Positions 31,401-43,335 of a DNA stretch of 64,000 nt are shown piece by piece. This DNA comes from Oreohelix idahoensis. Taxonomy: Eukaryota; Mollusca; Gastropoda; Stylommatophora; Oreohelicidae. The notes beneath the pieces were generated by a model that was given only the letters and a program-made list of their open reading frames with translations, made no database searches and was not told where the DNA came from. How positions within the stretch are numbered: position 1 is the first letter of the stretch; each line of letters begins with the position of its first letter. The stretch lies in contig JAMPIV010014129.1 of the NCBI GenBank assembly GCA_024509875.1, forward strand, positions 195,001 through 259,000. The letters are read 5' to 3'. The translations under genes were made by a program, and so were the position numbers.

Positions 31401-32502
31401 TAATACTAATCACCTGAATCAATAATAATACCACAAGTTCTCAATGACTTGATTAATCAGTATACTATCCCAATATCTGTGGGTCACAAGCCTTTAATAA
31501 GGTCTTGTATAATAGTAATAATAATCAGGTACTGGTTTATACCATAATCCAAGTGCAGTGCACAGGCAATTGTGTCTTATGAAATATACCTATATAAAAC
31601 ATATGTCAACCAACAGAATACATAAAGTACAAATAGGACTGACAATACAAGAACGTTTGCAGAAATCAAAATAAATCAAATAGGGAAATCAATGAAAATA
31701 ATCACTGAATCTGCAAAGAATAACAACACAAATGACGTCACAATATATGAATATAAATTGTGAATAGAACTGAAAGATAGAAAAGGTTAGACCAAAAAAT
31801 TACAAACAAATCAAAACAAAACTAAAGAACAAAGAAATATTACAAAAATAACAATAATTACAGACTTCACAGCTAACACAAAAGCAACAGTTGTCGCAGC
31901 AAATTTTCAATCAAGAAAATTGCACCTATAGAAAACGCCCACAACGGACCCTCTATGACGTGGGATATTCTGTTGTGAGGACGCCGCCCAACCTTAAACA
32001 CAACCCGCTGACATAGAAACTAACATACTATACAAACAAATAACATGTAAACATAAATATATATAAATTATGTGTATGATAGTATGTGTTGCAAAATAGG
32101 CTCAGTCTTACAGTAATGGCAAAGTTATTTTTATGAAAACAAACAAACTGCCACTTTATTCAATTAAACATTCTGGCCTTAAATATTAAAGTTCATATAT
32201 GGAAAACAAGAAGATCCATCGATGAAAATAGGACTTCTTAGTTCACTCATACTGTCTTCCTGTTAACATTGACAAGAATTGATCCAACTGTTCTGTGAAA
32301 CTCTATAATGTCTAATGTAAAAAATGTCAACAACGCTGACCTACATACTGCATTCACCTGACAGGTCACGTGACGAAGTGTTGACAAAGAGCAAACCAAT
32401 ACTGCAAGTGTGTCGTATCAGCCACAGGAAACGGTCTGGTATCGGTAATCTGTTGACTTCTGAACTTCTGCGAGGTCAAACCCAGAAAGCTCGCCCACCA
32501 GT
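31401..32502 (-). other. Leader and primer-binding site of gypsy copy 1
   Basis: About 1.1 kb between the 5' LTR and gag. On the minus strand the LTR ends ...TTTATCA, then two bases, then TGGTGGGCGAGCTTTC, a typical PBS position beginning TGG. I do not assign the tRNA. The remainder is A-rich and non-coding. Confidence 0.65.
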
Positions 32503-34011
32503 TGATAAAGGTTGATAACGTTGGATTTTTATTCCCGTTAATGATATCCACCAAAAGATAGATATAAGTGGATGGAAGCAGACATCATCATCATCATCAG
32601 TTGATAAGATCTCTATGGTGTTGTTTGCTCCACTGTAGTGTATGGAATGTCAACTTGACCTACGCAGTGGTGTGTAGACATGGATTGAGTGTATAATGTG
32701 CGAATGATGATAAAGGTTCGTGGTGTTGACAAAAAATGTTCTTTTCTCACACTCATGTATGGCTGGAAGTCATCGACACCAACGACTGTGTACCTTTTCT
32801 AAAGTTTAATTGGACGTACACACTCGACAGCACAGATAGTGACAAATCACAGGTTGCCATAATACATCATAGTACAGTGGATAAATGGTCTTGCAATGTT
32901 ACATGGGCACTCATGTAGAATAAGTGTATAATGGACTGTCAGTAGCCAAGCACTCAGTATCGCCCATACATATATCATCTGACTTCCCTGACTGAGCACG
33001 TCAGCTTATAAACAATATTTCAGATGGCTTCTAAACCTAATCTCGTCTAGCGACGATTCTTCAACATAATGTTCAGCACATATTTTTCCATATAATAATA
33101 TTGAACCGCTAGCAATGGGTTCTCATGTGTAGCAGTGATCTCTGGACTGATCAAGCGATAATACGGGCATCCCTTTTCTCTTCTTGAAAGTCACTACATG
33201 TTTTGGTTCCAAGATGGCTTCACTCGTGAGCTGTCACTCACGTTTGGATACAGATAATGAATCTGTCCTAAAGTTAGTCATTCATAAAACATTTCATTGC
33301 TCTGTAGATTTGATCATGAACAATTGACTGCAATCTACAGGATATAGTGCTGCTAGGAATCGAAGTCGTTTTCATCGAGTCAAATATATTCTCTTAGACA
33401 TTCAAATCGTAACTATCGAAAATGGTGGCTTCGATCGAGAGTTCATAAGAGTATCTTTGATTACCTTGGTATAGGAAATATGAAACTGCCATTCCTTGGC
33501 AATACGACTAAACACTGGGGTAAAGCATACACGATAGGTTTAGACGACTATCACCTTCCCCACAAATACTGAGATCACTTTTTCCCCGGCGACAGGCCGA
33601 CATGGAAAAACACAGTCCCTATCAGGACGAAGCCAAATCACACCACCCTCTAGCGACACATCCGCCGAATAGCCTTCGACCTCTCTAGAGACAACAGAAC
33701 ATATAGTTCGACTTAGATATGTAAAGATATACAGATATAAGACAGACTCGTCCTACTCAGACAAACAATACACATAAATTCAGGCCATAGATATTCTGAA
33801 GCAAGAACAATCTATTATTACCCAAACAACGAATAAATCGCAGTAAAATGGATTTATCCGCGGAGTTTGATCGAAAGAGCCGACACAACTTTCAAGGGAA
33901 GTAACTCAATAATGACTTTCCCTTAAGCACTATTTTGCTTTCAAAATAGTTGCGAAGATAACAAGAATACCAATGTATAATATTGTAAGATATCAAAGAC
34001 TGCACGTAACA
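32503..34011 (-). repeat. 5' LTR of gypsy copy 1
   Basis: 1509 bp, near-identical to 24470-25977; differences noticed include single substitutions near 32987, 33114 and 33616 and a small indel near 33454. It carries the element promoter by family knowledge. I did not pin down a TATA box. Confidence 0.96.
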
Positions 34012-34199
34012 TGCAGTGAGAGCTTATCCTCACTACAACTCCCGGCAATAACAACCTTTGGAACTGGAGCTCACTAAGAAGTACAAAACAATGACGTTGA
34101 AGATGCAGCTGAAGAATAAACTTGGAGACCATCATAGAGCAGACGAGTCCAGACTACATTTATTCTCCTTGTGTTACTTTCACATCCACTTGCTGTGAC

Positions 34200-34565
34200 A
34201 TCTCATCAAGTATTTTTATTTTATCTTGCATCTGGTTATGGAAGAGCACGGTCGTCTGCAAAATCTAAATTGTCAAGCTGTTTAGTCAGGGTCCACTGAA
34301 TTCTATTTATATTGGCTGATACCGATGATGTTATTACCAAATCTATATCCAGTAAGAAGAGAGATGGTGACGAGACATCTCTGTAGCACTCCAGTTCTTA
34401 TTCGAAGTTGTCCTTCATGAAGAGTTCTGCATGTCATGTTTTCATATGTTTTATTTGTTCAGTTAATTATCTTCAGTGAGGATTTTATAATGCCTCATCA
34501 TTTTCCAAAGTGATTCTCTGACCACAATGACCTATTCATAGTCCATAAATCCGATGTAAAGAGAT
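34200..34565 (-). pseudogene. Decayed reverse transcriptase of another RTE-like LINE
   Basis: With several stops and frame changes the minus strand still shows GFMDYE near 34545, ESLWKMMRHY near 34505, a CRTLHEGQL/RTG-like block near 34400, and IQWTLTKQLDNLDFADD near 34250-34300. These are the RT blocks between motif A and the FADD catalytic motif of RTE-like elements. Old, dead fragment without recognisable ends. Confidence 0.7.
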
Positions 34566-34738
34566 AGGTTCATTTCTAACTTTGTTCAGCTCATGTTCTC
34601 AGTGTGTTACTTAGTGCTTAATGTAATTTCTCCATCCTCATCATTTTAATTTACGTCTCCAGTTCTTTTTACATGTGTTTTTCTATATCCCTCTACCTTG
34701 TGATGATATCAACAAAATTACACAATGTGTGTTCTATC

Positions 34739-34938
34739 CAGGGCTGTGGAATCGGAGTCCCAAGTCGAATTCGTAGAGACGATCGTTTTTAGTGGAGTCG
34801 GTAAAAATGTCCGGACTCTGACTCCGAATCGTATGCCGTATGACTAGTAAAAAAACTGAGGTCGGAGTCGGGAGTCGTACATCTAAAATTTCAAAAGTCG
34901 GAGTCGGATAATTTTTTTTGACTGACTCCACAACCCTG
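34739..34938. mobile_element. hAT-like MITE with 8-bp TSD
   Basis: A 200-bp non-coding element with imperfect inverted ends (cagggctgtggaatcgg at the left, the reverse complement of ...ccacaaccctg at the right), flanked by the exact 8-bp duplication gttctatc at 34731-34738 and 34939-34946. Internal 'ggagtcgg' motifs recur on both strands. An 8-bp duplication and CAGGG ends fit the hAT superfamily. It has no transposase and depends on an outside source. Confidence 0.88.
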
Positions 34939-34946
34939 GTTCTATC

Positions 34947-37049
34947 CATCGCCAGCGGCTTCTTCTCAATCCTTATTCAAACTGCGTGTCACATAATAAT
35001 TGGGTCGATATTTTGTCCTTTCCGGCAGTATTTAGTTACATTTTGTATGTGTACTAAATCACTCGCAATTTCCGTGGTCGGCCCATTTCTTTCTCTGCTA
35101 TCAAGCAGAAATTAGCTATTTTCTTATCAATTTTACACTCCCTTCAGTGAAAATTGATCATGTTTGCTTTGCGCTTCTTGGCTTTGCTAAGATTAAGACG
35201 CAGGTAAAACCAAGATGGGCCCGGTCAATATTTGTATAGTGAATGCGTGTCATGTTTACCTAGGAGTGCAACGCGATAAATTATCGACCTATCGGCATGC
35301 ACTCGCGGAAACGAATGACATAATCATTTCCTGTATATTTCCTGTATACCTTGTTACAAAGACATTACTTTGGATGACAGTAATATCTTATGTGTAAACA
35401 TTGCCGAGAGAGTGATCGGATGTTTTCATTCCATATTTGGAAGACATGACCTTTGTATTAATGCACAGAAATTTCCTAGTGGAAATATTTTGAATTACCC
35501 CATCCTAAACACGCATGTTTGAAATTATTGGCCGGCAGTCGAGATGTAAACACAACTATGTTTCTTATTGGAGCCTGGTTTAATTGTAAGCAAGACGTGC
35601 CAGGAACGAGAGGGGCAATATAACCTGACACTTTAGTCGGTTAAAAGCACTGTGAAAATTCACTCGCGCCAAGAAGACAACCAGACTTTGCCAGAGTTAA
35701 GAATAGCAGCAGATTTCATTTATCGGACCAGACTTTGTTTTAGCATCTTGGGGAATTATCTCCCAGGAAAACTCTACCATTATTATCAAGGAAAACTGGA
35801 ATCTGAGGAATCCGAAACACAAGTCAATGTGGGAACTTATTGATAAGGTAACAACACCCAAGACCAAGTGTAAGAGGGCTCTACAAGCGCCTTTATTTCT
35901 CTAAGCCAGCAGTCTGTGAGCCTAAGATTGGCGTAAGTTTTATATTTTGAATTCTATATTTTTTCATTATTAACATGTGAACTAATACGTATATATTGAC
36001 ATGTGAAGATTAATATGTGAAAATTGATAGTGGATGTCCAAGTCATTTGAGGCTGGCAACCTCAGCATATAGAATGATGATTTCATGAACCACCACTGCC
36101 ACGGCTGGTGACTGCATTATTGCGGGTATCTTATAAAAAACCAAAAGCAGAGGTAGTCCGAAGTTCCATAATAAACAGGAAGGGAATGATGAAAGAAATG
36201 ATGTACTTACTTATTATATTATTAACCTTTTTAACCAGTGTAAATGTAAAACATATTCACTCTAACTGTGCTGAAAGTTTACAACCTTTTCAACCGATGT
36301 AAATGTAAACATATTCAAACTATATTGTGAACATTTTGAACTAAAGTTAAATATAAAACTATTTATTTTAAATGTAAAGATAGTTGTTCACCCACTGAGA
36401 TTAAGATTAATTCTCAGAGAGGGTAAAAGTTCTGATATAGATGGGATGATGGAATGAAAAGAGGGGCACATAAGTGTGTGTTCGGAAACTCAATACTCAG
36501 ATGGTATTCGTTTCTCCTCTTTTGCCATACTAGTTGGTGGTACCAGTCGAGGGTACTATTTCTGGAACAAGTAAGGGTATAAGTGGCCTGAGGTCGACGC
36601 TAGACACCATTATCAGACGCGTCTTAGAGACGTGGGACCAGCTTTGCTGTTACTCCCTGATTCTACTCGGAACGTGCTGCACTCTTAAATCTTGACCAGG
36701 GACGCAAGCCATCCAGTGATCTATCTGCAAAGACCCAAACATCAGAAGAAGCAGAAACAACTATTGGTAGCTAAGTGAAACTGGAAAGCTGCCAATTGAA
36801 CTGTCCATTTTCGAAAACCATAACATCACACAGTGATGAATACTTTTTTCTAAACAATTATTCATTTTTTATAACTGTTAAAAATAATTGATTATTAAAT
36901 TTGCTACTTGTATATAGACAAATCTAAAGTTGATTTAATCATTTTGAATGTAATACATCCGTATGTCTCAGGCCATTTCTTAAATACACGTAAACAGAGC
37001 TAAATAATAACAAGAGGAAATTCGCTGAATTAACTGAGCTGGGGGGCTT
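34947..37049. other. Intergenic, no gene recognised
   Basis: No coherent coding region. A small imperfect tandem duplication with a period of about 55 bp lies at 36226-36318 (blocks 'aacctttt', 'gtaaatgtaaa', 'catattca'). A segment at 36590-36660 matches 16090-16160 in reverse orientation. Confidence 0.4.
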
Positions 37050-37062
37050 GAACGAGCTAACG

Positions 37063-37384
37063 GGACCCAAAGATGCAGCAATAAAGAATGCAGTCAGCGA
37101 CCCATAGCTTAACTGCTTGCAACAGAGTCAGCGAACCAGAGCTGACTAAGACCCGACTAAGACCCTACTCCACCTCCACGTGGTGGTCCTGGAAACAGTC
37201 TGCATCACTGCCGTCTGGCTGAGCGAGTAGGAATCGCAGAGGGAAGGCACACCCGGTCCCAAAAACTGCCGTGCTGAAGTAGGATGTGTCGACCGAAAGG
37301 TGCAGATATCACAGCTCCGGCGTAAACAGACACAACGCAACCACCGTCCTTTTCAGGACGAACGAGGAAGAAGAGGAAGAAGAA
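37063..37384 (+). mobile_element. SINE (GAA-tailed), longest copy, 13-bp TSD
   Basis: A 322-bp element ending in a (GAA)n-like tail with GAG variants (37367-37384), flanked by the exact 13-bp duplication gaacgagctaacg at 37050-37062 and 37385-37397. Its 3' half equals the copy at 3646-3778. The 5' half shows no clear tRNA A/B boxes, so the promoter type is unknown. Confidence 0.9.
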
Positions 37385-37479
37385 GAACGAGCTAACGAAT
37401 TATAAGATAACCCTATCCATCACAAAAGTTGACGGCAGATACTAGAGTTAACGTGCTCAGCCAATGCAGCATTGTTCAC

Positions 37480-37690
37480 GCTTCTCTGAATATCTTGTGA
37501 ATACACCCTGGAGGTAGAAGCATCATTATCCTTCTACCTACAACTCTGCCAAGAGTAATCTTGTGCAAAGGTGGACACCTTTAAAAACCTCATCAGTCAC
37601 TCTTGAGTTTATTCCACTGTTGTACCACTACTGCAGAGCTAAGGGGATGCAACCCGTGGTACATTGTGGTCTCGTCTTGGGATTGAACTC
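37480..37690 (-). repeat. Dispersed repeat family A, copy 2 (inverted)
   Basis: The reverse complement contains 'gcatccccttagc', 'ctgcagtagtgg', 'gcacaagattactctt', 'gcagagttgta' and 'aggataatgatgcttct', all shared with 54945-55100. It is the same diverged repeat family as at 15.4 kb. Confidence 0.65.
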
Positions 37691-38103
37691 GGACACGCAA
37701 GTGTGATAAATCAAATGGGTGTCCCGTTCCGGATTAAAGAACCTGTCTAGTTATTCCTCTAGACGTGACTGACATAAATTTCAGATTTACAGAAAGAACA
37801 TTGTCAGTGTATTTTTTATTTAATCTGAGCATTTAAAAGTTTAAAAGTGTTATTCGTAAATAACAGTAAAAATAATTTTGAAAGAGAATAATTGAATAAT
37901 TGAAAAGAAACAACATTTTCTGTAACAAAATGTAAGGCGAAATAAGAAGTTCGCTTGTTGTGGCTAATTTGGTGTTGTGATTAACTTTTACTGGTTAAGT
38001 AGCAATTTTATTTTCGTGTAGCTTTGCCAAAAGACTTCTGGCTCAGAATGGCCGAGTCCTAAAATCTCCACACTTTTTTTTAAATGTTGCTAAGGAACTG
38101 CGC

Positions 38104-39638
38104 ATGACCGGACAAACTCTGACAGATTTTGTGCTTAGTTCAGTTAAAGCCGATCAGGAAATGGCATTTGAAGAGAAGAAAGCTGAAAAGGGGAGAACAG
38201 TCAAAGATTAGGAGAAAGCAGAGAAAGCGGCTGAAAGGGAAGAGAAAAGGTTGACCATAGAGTACGGAAAGGCCAAAGCAGAACAGGAAGCAGCGGAAAG
38301 AGAAAAACAAAGGAAGGATGAAGCCGTAGAGAGAGAACAAGAAAAAGCATTCGCAAAGGAACAGGCCGAAAGAACAGACAGGAAGGAACAGGCCGACAGA
38401 GCTATTAGATTAAAAGTATTAGAGATCGAAGGAAGAAGGATTGAATCTAATTCTAACTCTCGCGGGTCTGGTAGTTTTCAAGGTAGCGATGGGAGAAACA
38501 TCTCGCAGACAGTGGCCCCTTGTGCGACCTCTTTTCAACTAGATGTGTATTCAGAGGCTTCTGAAGAATAGACATCTATCTCTCGAGGTTTGAATCCTTA
38601 GTAGCTACATATGACTTGGAGAGGGAGAGGTACAACATAAAGCTATTCCAGAGTCTGAGGAAATATGTATTTCTCAAAATGCCCACAGAAGAACAGAACA
38701 ACAACGACATGTTGAAGAAGGCTTTACCTCAGCATTTTCAGCTGAATGCAGAGACGTTTCAGAGCAAGTTCCGTGAGGCTAAGAGGCCAAAAGAGGAGTC
38801 GTTTAGACAATTTGCTACCAGGATAGAAACATACTTGGAGAAGTGGTGATCTCTCAGCACCTTTGATGAATCTTATGAAGGGCTGAAGGACATGGTTATC
38901 GTGGAGCAGTTCAAGGACTCACTCACCCCTGACATGTGACGGTTCCTGGCGGAGCACGGGGCCGAAACTCTTAAGCAGGTGGTATTATATGCCGACAGGT
39001 ATCAAAGCGCCCAGGCAGAAGTTAACCCTGTCAGGAAGCGCGGCCACGGTAGTCGCCCACACCCAATAGATTGTCCATCTACGGATGTGCAAACGACGAA
39101 CAACACAACACATAAAACGGCCCAACAACAATCACAGGGTCACCACAGGCAGAAACAGAGCAATTTAGCCCAGGGAAGGGGAAGGCGATGATGCAAAGTG
39201 TGCAAAACTGACACACATTTTACCTCGGATTGTAAGAGGTCGAAAACAGGCCCTTATAATGATGCGTGCCTGCTCCCGGGGTCGAAAGGGAACCATGACC
39301 TCCAGGCATACGAACAAAGCCCCAGTCATGTCGCCAATTAGTGAAAAAGTAACTGTTGGTGACCAAACAACACGTTGCTTATATGATTCGGGCTTAGAAT
39401 ATTCAGCTCTAGTTTTACCATCCTTGGTGAAGGCCCACCAGTACACTGGTGAAACTTTAGAGATACAGGGGCCGCGGAAGAGCATAGAGCCTAATTCTTC
39501 CAGTTGAGGAAATTGATGTTTCAACCCAATATGTATGGGGCAAAATCAATGCCGCAGATTTAGGGGATTTAGGCTACCCTCTCATTCTAGGGTGAAAATA
39601 TCTCTTCCTTGTGGATCCTTCACGGACACCCAGGTCGA

Positions 39639-39687
<49 letters not shown>

Positions 39688-40500
39688 AGGAAACGCCCTA
39701 GCGGCGCTTGGGCTCTCATCTCTAACCAGCCTCAACATATCGGAGCTGAAGAAATCACAAAGGGAAGATAAAACCCTACAATCTTGTTTTAGTAGGTTGT
39801 ATGGAAACTACTTCCATACTCCTGAGGGAGCATATTATAGGGAGAAATGTTTAGTTTACAGACGGGTCAGAAACAAGAGACAGTTAGTTGTCCCACTCCC
39901 ATAAAGAACCCATCTGATGCAGCACCTGCATAAACCTCATTTGCAACCTCATCGAGGTACACGTATTTTATTACAGCATGTTTCCTTAATATACTTCTAG
40001 CCAGACATGCAACGAGATGTTCGACAGTATGTGCACGATTGCTCGGACTGCCATAGCCTGGGAAACCAGAAGGGTGAAAACTATAAATTAGCTACGAGGA
40101 AGGTGAAGGAGCAGAGCACACACCTCCCAAACTGGGAGAGCTCTAACTTTAACTCACCACTTATTCTGAGCTTAGCAGAGCTGACAAGAGCGCATAAAGA
40201 TGATGTAACTTTAGCGCAATGCTCTGAACAACGGCACAGAACTCAGGCCCATACTTCGGCTGGAACATTTTACCATGAGGATGGAGTTCTGTTTAAAAAA
40301 AGAGACCTGGGACCCGACAAATCGTCGTGCCACTCCCATTAAGATCTCAGATTATGAGAGTTGGACATGGATCGCTCTCGGGGACACACATGTCAGTAGG
40401 CAAAACGATGCGCAGTATAAACGCACATAACTTTTGGCCATGGCAAAGAGTGGACATACAGCAATACGTCCATAATTGTACTCACTGTGACGTATAATGG
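38104..40500 (+). pseudogene. Decayed Gmr1-like gypsy gag-protease-integrase relic
   Basis: Reading left to right: a Lys/Glu coiled-coil gag N-terminus from ATG 38104 (MTGQTLTDFVLSSV) with an early TAG near 38210; a SCAN-like capsid region at 38616-39010 (EAKRPKEESFRQFATRIETYL ... VIVEQFKDSL ... LAEHGAETLKQ), broken by TGAs; a CCHC zinc knuckle near 39190 (CKVCKTDTHFTSDC); a protease-like YDSGLEYSALV near 39385; then two integrase HHCC fingers, one at about 39830-40060 ending DVRQYVHDCSDC and one at about 40265-40490 ending YVHNCTHC. Integrase follows protease directly, as in copies 1 and 2. The DDE core, RT and RNase H are absent. Many stops and frameshifts mark it as old. No LTRs were found. 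Confidence 0.78.
39641..39684. repeat. (GA)n microsatellite
   Basis: About 22 uninterrupted GA units inside the gypsy relic, between the protease and integrase remnants. Confidence 0.95.
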
Positions 40501-42308
40501 AAATAAAGCCTACAGTAATCTGACAGTCTTTGTAATCCCGTTAGCGTTTTATTATTTGCTAGCAAAACCATGTATTTTTCTGCCTGTCTTACTCACACAA
40601 GCTTATTTTTCATCCACGCTTCTTTTCTTTGAACATAAACAGACGAAGCGTTTACAAACTTTCATGACCTGCCTGTCATAACAGGTAGCGAATCAGGTTT
40701 GTTTACCTCGTCTCATCACGCGAGCTTATCTGTCAATCATACGATACCTGACAGACCGCACGTGAACAACACAGAATATTTCGAAGTTCGTACTCAGGAG
40801 AAGTCAGAAACCCTGGGCTCTTTGACCTTCATACAGAGAAAACCCGTTAAACGTAAGAATTCTTCTGATGTCGTTTAGCAACGCTCGACGGAAGACCGAT
40901 CTTAAGCCTTTATCTGGGAACTCTGTTCTGATTCTCCGTTACTCACACAATAGTGCGAAAAGTAACATCATCTCTTGATCAGAGAAACATAATGATTTAT
41001 AAACTGTGTTTTCTTAAACCTGCTATCAGTTGTCACTCATAATTTTTGGATAGTCTAAGCACGTAGTTCTAGAACCATTGTGGAAAATGTGTTAATAGCA
41101 TTCGTGGGGATTTTCATTCTGATTTTCTGGTAATAGAAATGAGTGCTTACGTGTTTAAAAGTGTTAAGCTTTTACCATTATACTTCACTTAGATTTTCTA
41201 GCGTTAAAACTAGTGAAATAAAATAACACGTAGCTATTTCATACCAGATGTTCAGTTATAATGTTAATTTTCACCACGCGCTTTCTCACACAAGAAGAGA
41301 CGGTTTCAGCTGACTGGGTTAAATGCTGATAGTGACAGAATAGAATTCACGTTTTATTTCATTGTGCGTATTTATTATAAGTGCCTATTATTTAATATCA
41401 TACGACTAAACTATCAGACGCCGACCAAATTAATAGCTACTTAACGACCGGCGATAGTTTGTGATAACTGACATTGTACGCTGATCGCGCGAGCAAGAGG
41501 GGGGAGAGTCGAACATCTCATCGGACCTGAAAACTCAGCGCTAGCGACGGCCGATAGGGAAGGCTAAAGACACCGTGTGCCTTTTAAATTTAATCAGGAC
41601 TGACGGAGTGGATAAGAGATCGTCTTGTCCACGTCTGTGTGCATATATGTAGCTATATAGAATAGTAGCATTTTTCCATAAATGTTTCTTATATATGCCT
41701 AGCAGACCTGATCAAGGGCGTCCAGCGGTCTTTTTCTTTTCTTTTTTTTTACTGATTGGTTAATGTTGTCTTTTCTTGGCTTGCGCGTAACCAATGTCAT
41801 TGATGAGCAAGTATTTGCCAACGATACATAAGAAACATTTTAACGTGTAAACTTTAACTGGAGTTACCAAACCCAGCAATATTTTTTCAATTTTATCAGC
41901 CCACTGAGGGTGTGAAAAAAATAACATTTATTCCCGACTTCTGACAGTCGTATTCAAGCGTAGCATCCAGAATTTACGCTGTTTCAGAATCGGCACTCTA
42001 CCATAATGCCAGCCGATATGATTATCATCATTTATCAATTGTAACATTTTTAGCAATCAGCTGTTTCCCAATACTGGAAGTATTTTCCTCTTTTAACTGT
42101 GAATCTCAAGGTCACGTTTTTCTACATCAGCTAATGGCGGTGACATTTTGTTCATCCAGGAAAACCCCACACCAGATTCGGCGTTCACCTCACTACTCTT
42201 TATTTGTTAGAGGATGGACTGTGACCGATTTGGGAAATACACCTGACATTTTATATAGTCAGCAACAATTGTAATTCCAAGGGATATTACCAAGAGTAGG
42301 TAAGAGTG
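40501..42308. other. Intergenic, no gene recognised
   Basis: No coding region, inverted ends or tandem array that I can support. It could hold the decayed remainder or LTR of the relic to its left, but no second copy of any part is visible in the window. Confidence 0.35.
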
Positions 42309-43335
42309 ATTGAGTGGCCACTGTATGAAAGAGAGAGTGAATATTTTTCTTTGTTATTGGGACGTCACCAAAACTGGATTTGCTTAAACGTGTTAACTTT
42401 ACTGGGTAGCATATAGTAGGAACTTGTTTTCTTTACTGTCTACTCTGTAACATACTGCAAACCTTCGACCTTTGGATTATTAACTTTTTGGGTTCTTTTC
42501 TCCATAGGGGGAGGGCACATTTATTCCGATATTTCATTTGTATGTAAATCTGATTTTATTTGATCTTTCTTTAGATATTTGATGTTGTCAAGTTTAAATG
42601 ATAATAAACAACAAAAGAAACTTAACTTTGTGTGTTGGTCAGTGTCGTAGATTTTATCAGATAGGTAATAGATGTTGATAGTCCTGTCTGAGCAGAGGTT
42701 ATAGTGATGACAATGTGAATATAAGAAGTAGTTTTATCACGAGGTGATCGTGAAAGAGAAAGGACAGTCTCTGGATAGAATAATTTATCTAATCCAGCCT
42801 ATCTGGACGACGATATTTAAATCAGACGCACTTTCTCTCCTTGTACGAAATACAAGTTACACTACACTCAAATGCACACAATTCTATGACAAATACGCAC
42901 GAACGTGAAAACAAACTATGAATAACATATAATGGATAGGGGGTTGACCGACACGATAACTGAAGGTTTAATAAAGTTTATTATCAATAGAAGATCACAA
43001 CAATAAGCATATACATTACTAGATCATGGTTTACAGACAAAATTGCAAAAGAAGAATTTAATCAAATAGGTTCTCCCCCTTTGGTGAAGGAAAAGAAAAG
43101 ACGATCCCAACAGAGGTTAATCAACCCAAAAGATCAAAAGTTAACAATAAGTTATGAAATAGTCAGTATGGGAAAAGAATAGGTTCCTAATGTAATCTAT
43201 CCCGTGACTACTCAGATTAGTGAGATAAAAAAAGAAAGAAGAAACCACATAAGTATATGATGTTAACAAAAGACATAAGTTTCTTTCTCCGTTCATTCAA
43301 TTCATACCCATTCAGTGGCCACTTTCAGACTTTTG
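42309..43335. repeat. Diverged inverted repeat pair with ~350-bp spacer
   Basis: The segment at about 42309-42620 and the reverse complement of about 42960-43330 share in order 'gtggccactg', 'taggaac', 'attaact...ttttgggtt', 'cttttct', 'ggggga' and 'gataataaa'. Identity is moderate, with many gaps. It may be two opposed copies of one repeat rather than a functional palindrome. Confidence 0.45.

Larger units (their letters stand above)
24470..34011 (-). mobile_element. Gmr1-like Ty3/gypsy LTR retrotransposon, copy 1 (complete, 9.5 kb)
   Basis: Two 1.5-kb LTRs beginning TG and ending CA bound the element, and the 5-bp duplication tgcag lies at 24465-24469 and 34012-34016. Internally, on the minus strand, come a leader, gag and a long polyprotein frame in the order protease, integrase, RT, RNase H. 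Reading the LTRs side by side I noticed about five or six differences in 1.5 kb, so insertion is recent. The only coding lesion I see is an extra A in a homopolymer at 30511-30517. It inserted into the 5' end of the LINE. Confidence 0.95.
20532..34066 (-). mobile_element. RTE-like LINE, full length, split by a gypsy element
   Basis: The 10-bp sequence gagctcacta occurs at 20522-20531, next to a (TAA)n run that is the 3' tail on the minus strand, and again at 34067-34076. It reads as the target duplication of one LINE whose 5' end now lies beyond the gypsy element at 24470-34011. Removing the gypsy element and its 5-bp duplication leaves about 4.0 kb: a ~0.35-kb 5' region, a single endonuclease/RT frame and a microsatellite tail, as expected for RTE-type LINEs. 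The boundary at 34066 depends on this short match and is inferred. Confidence 0.75.
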
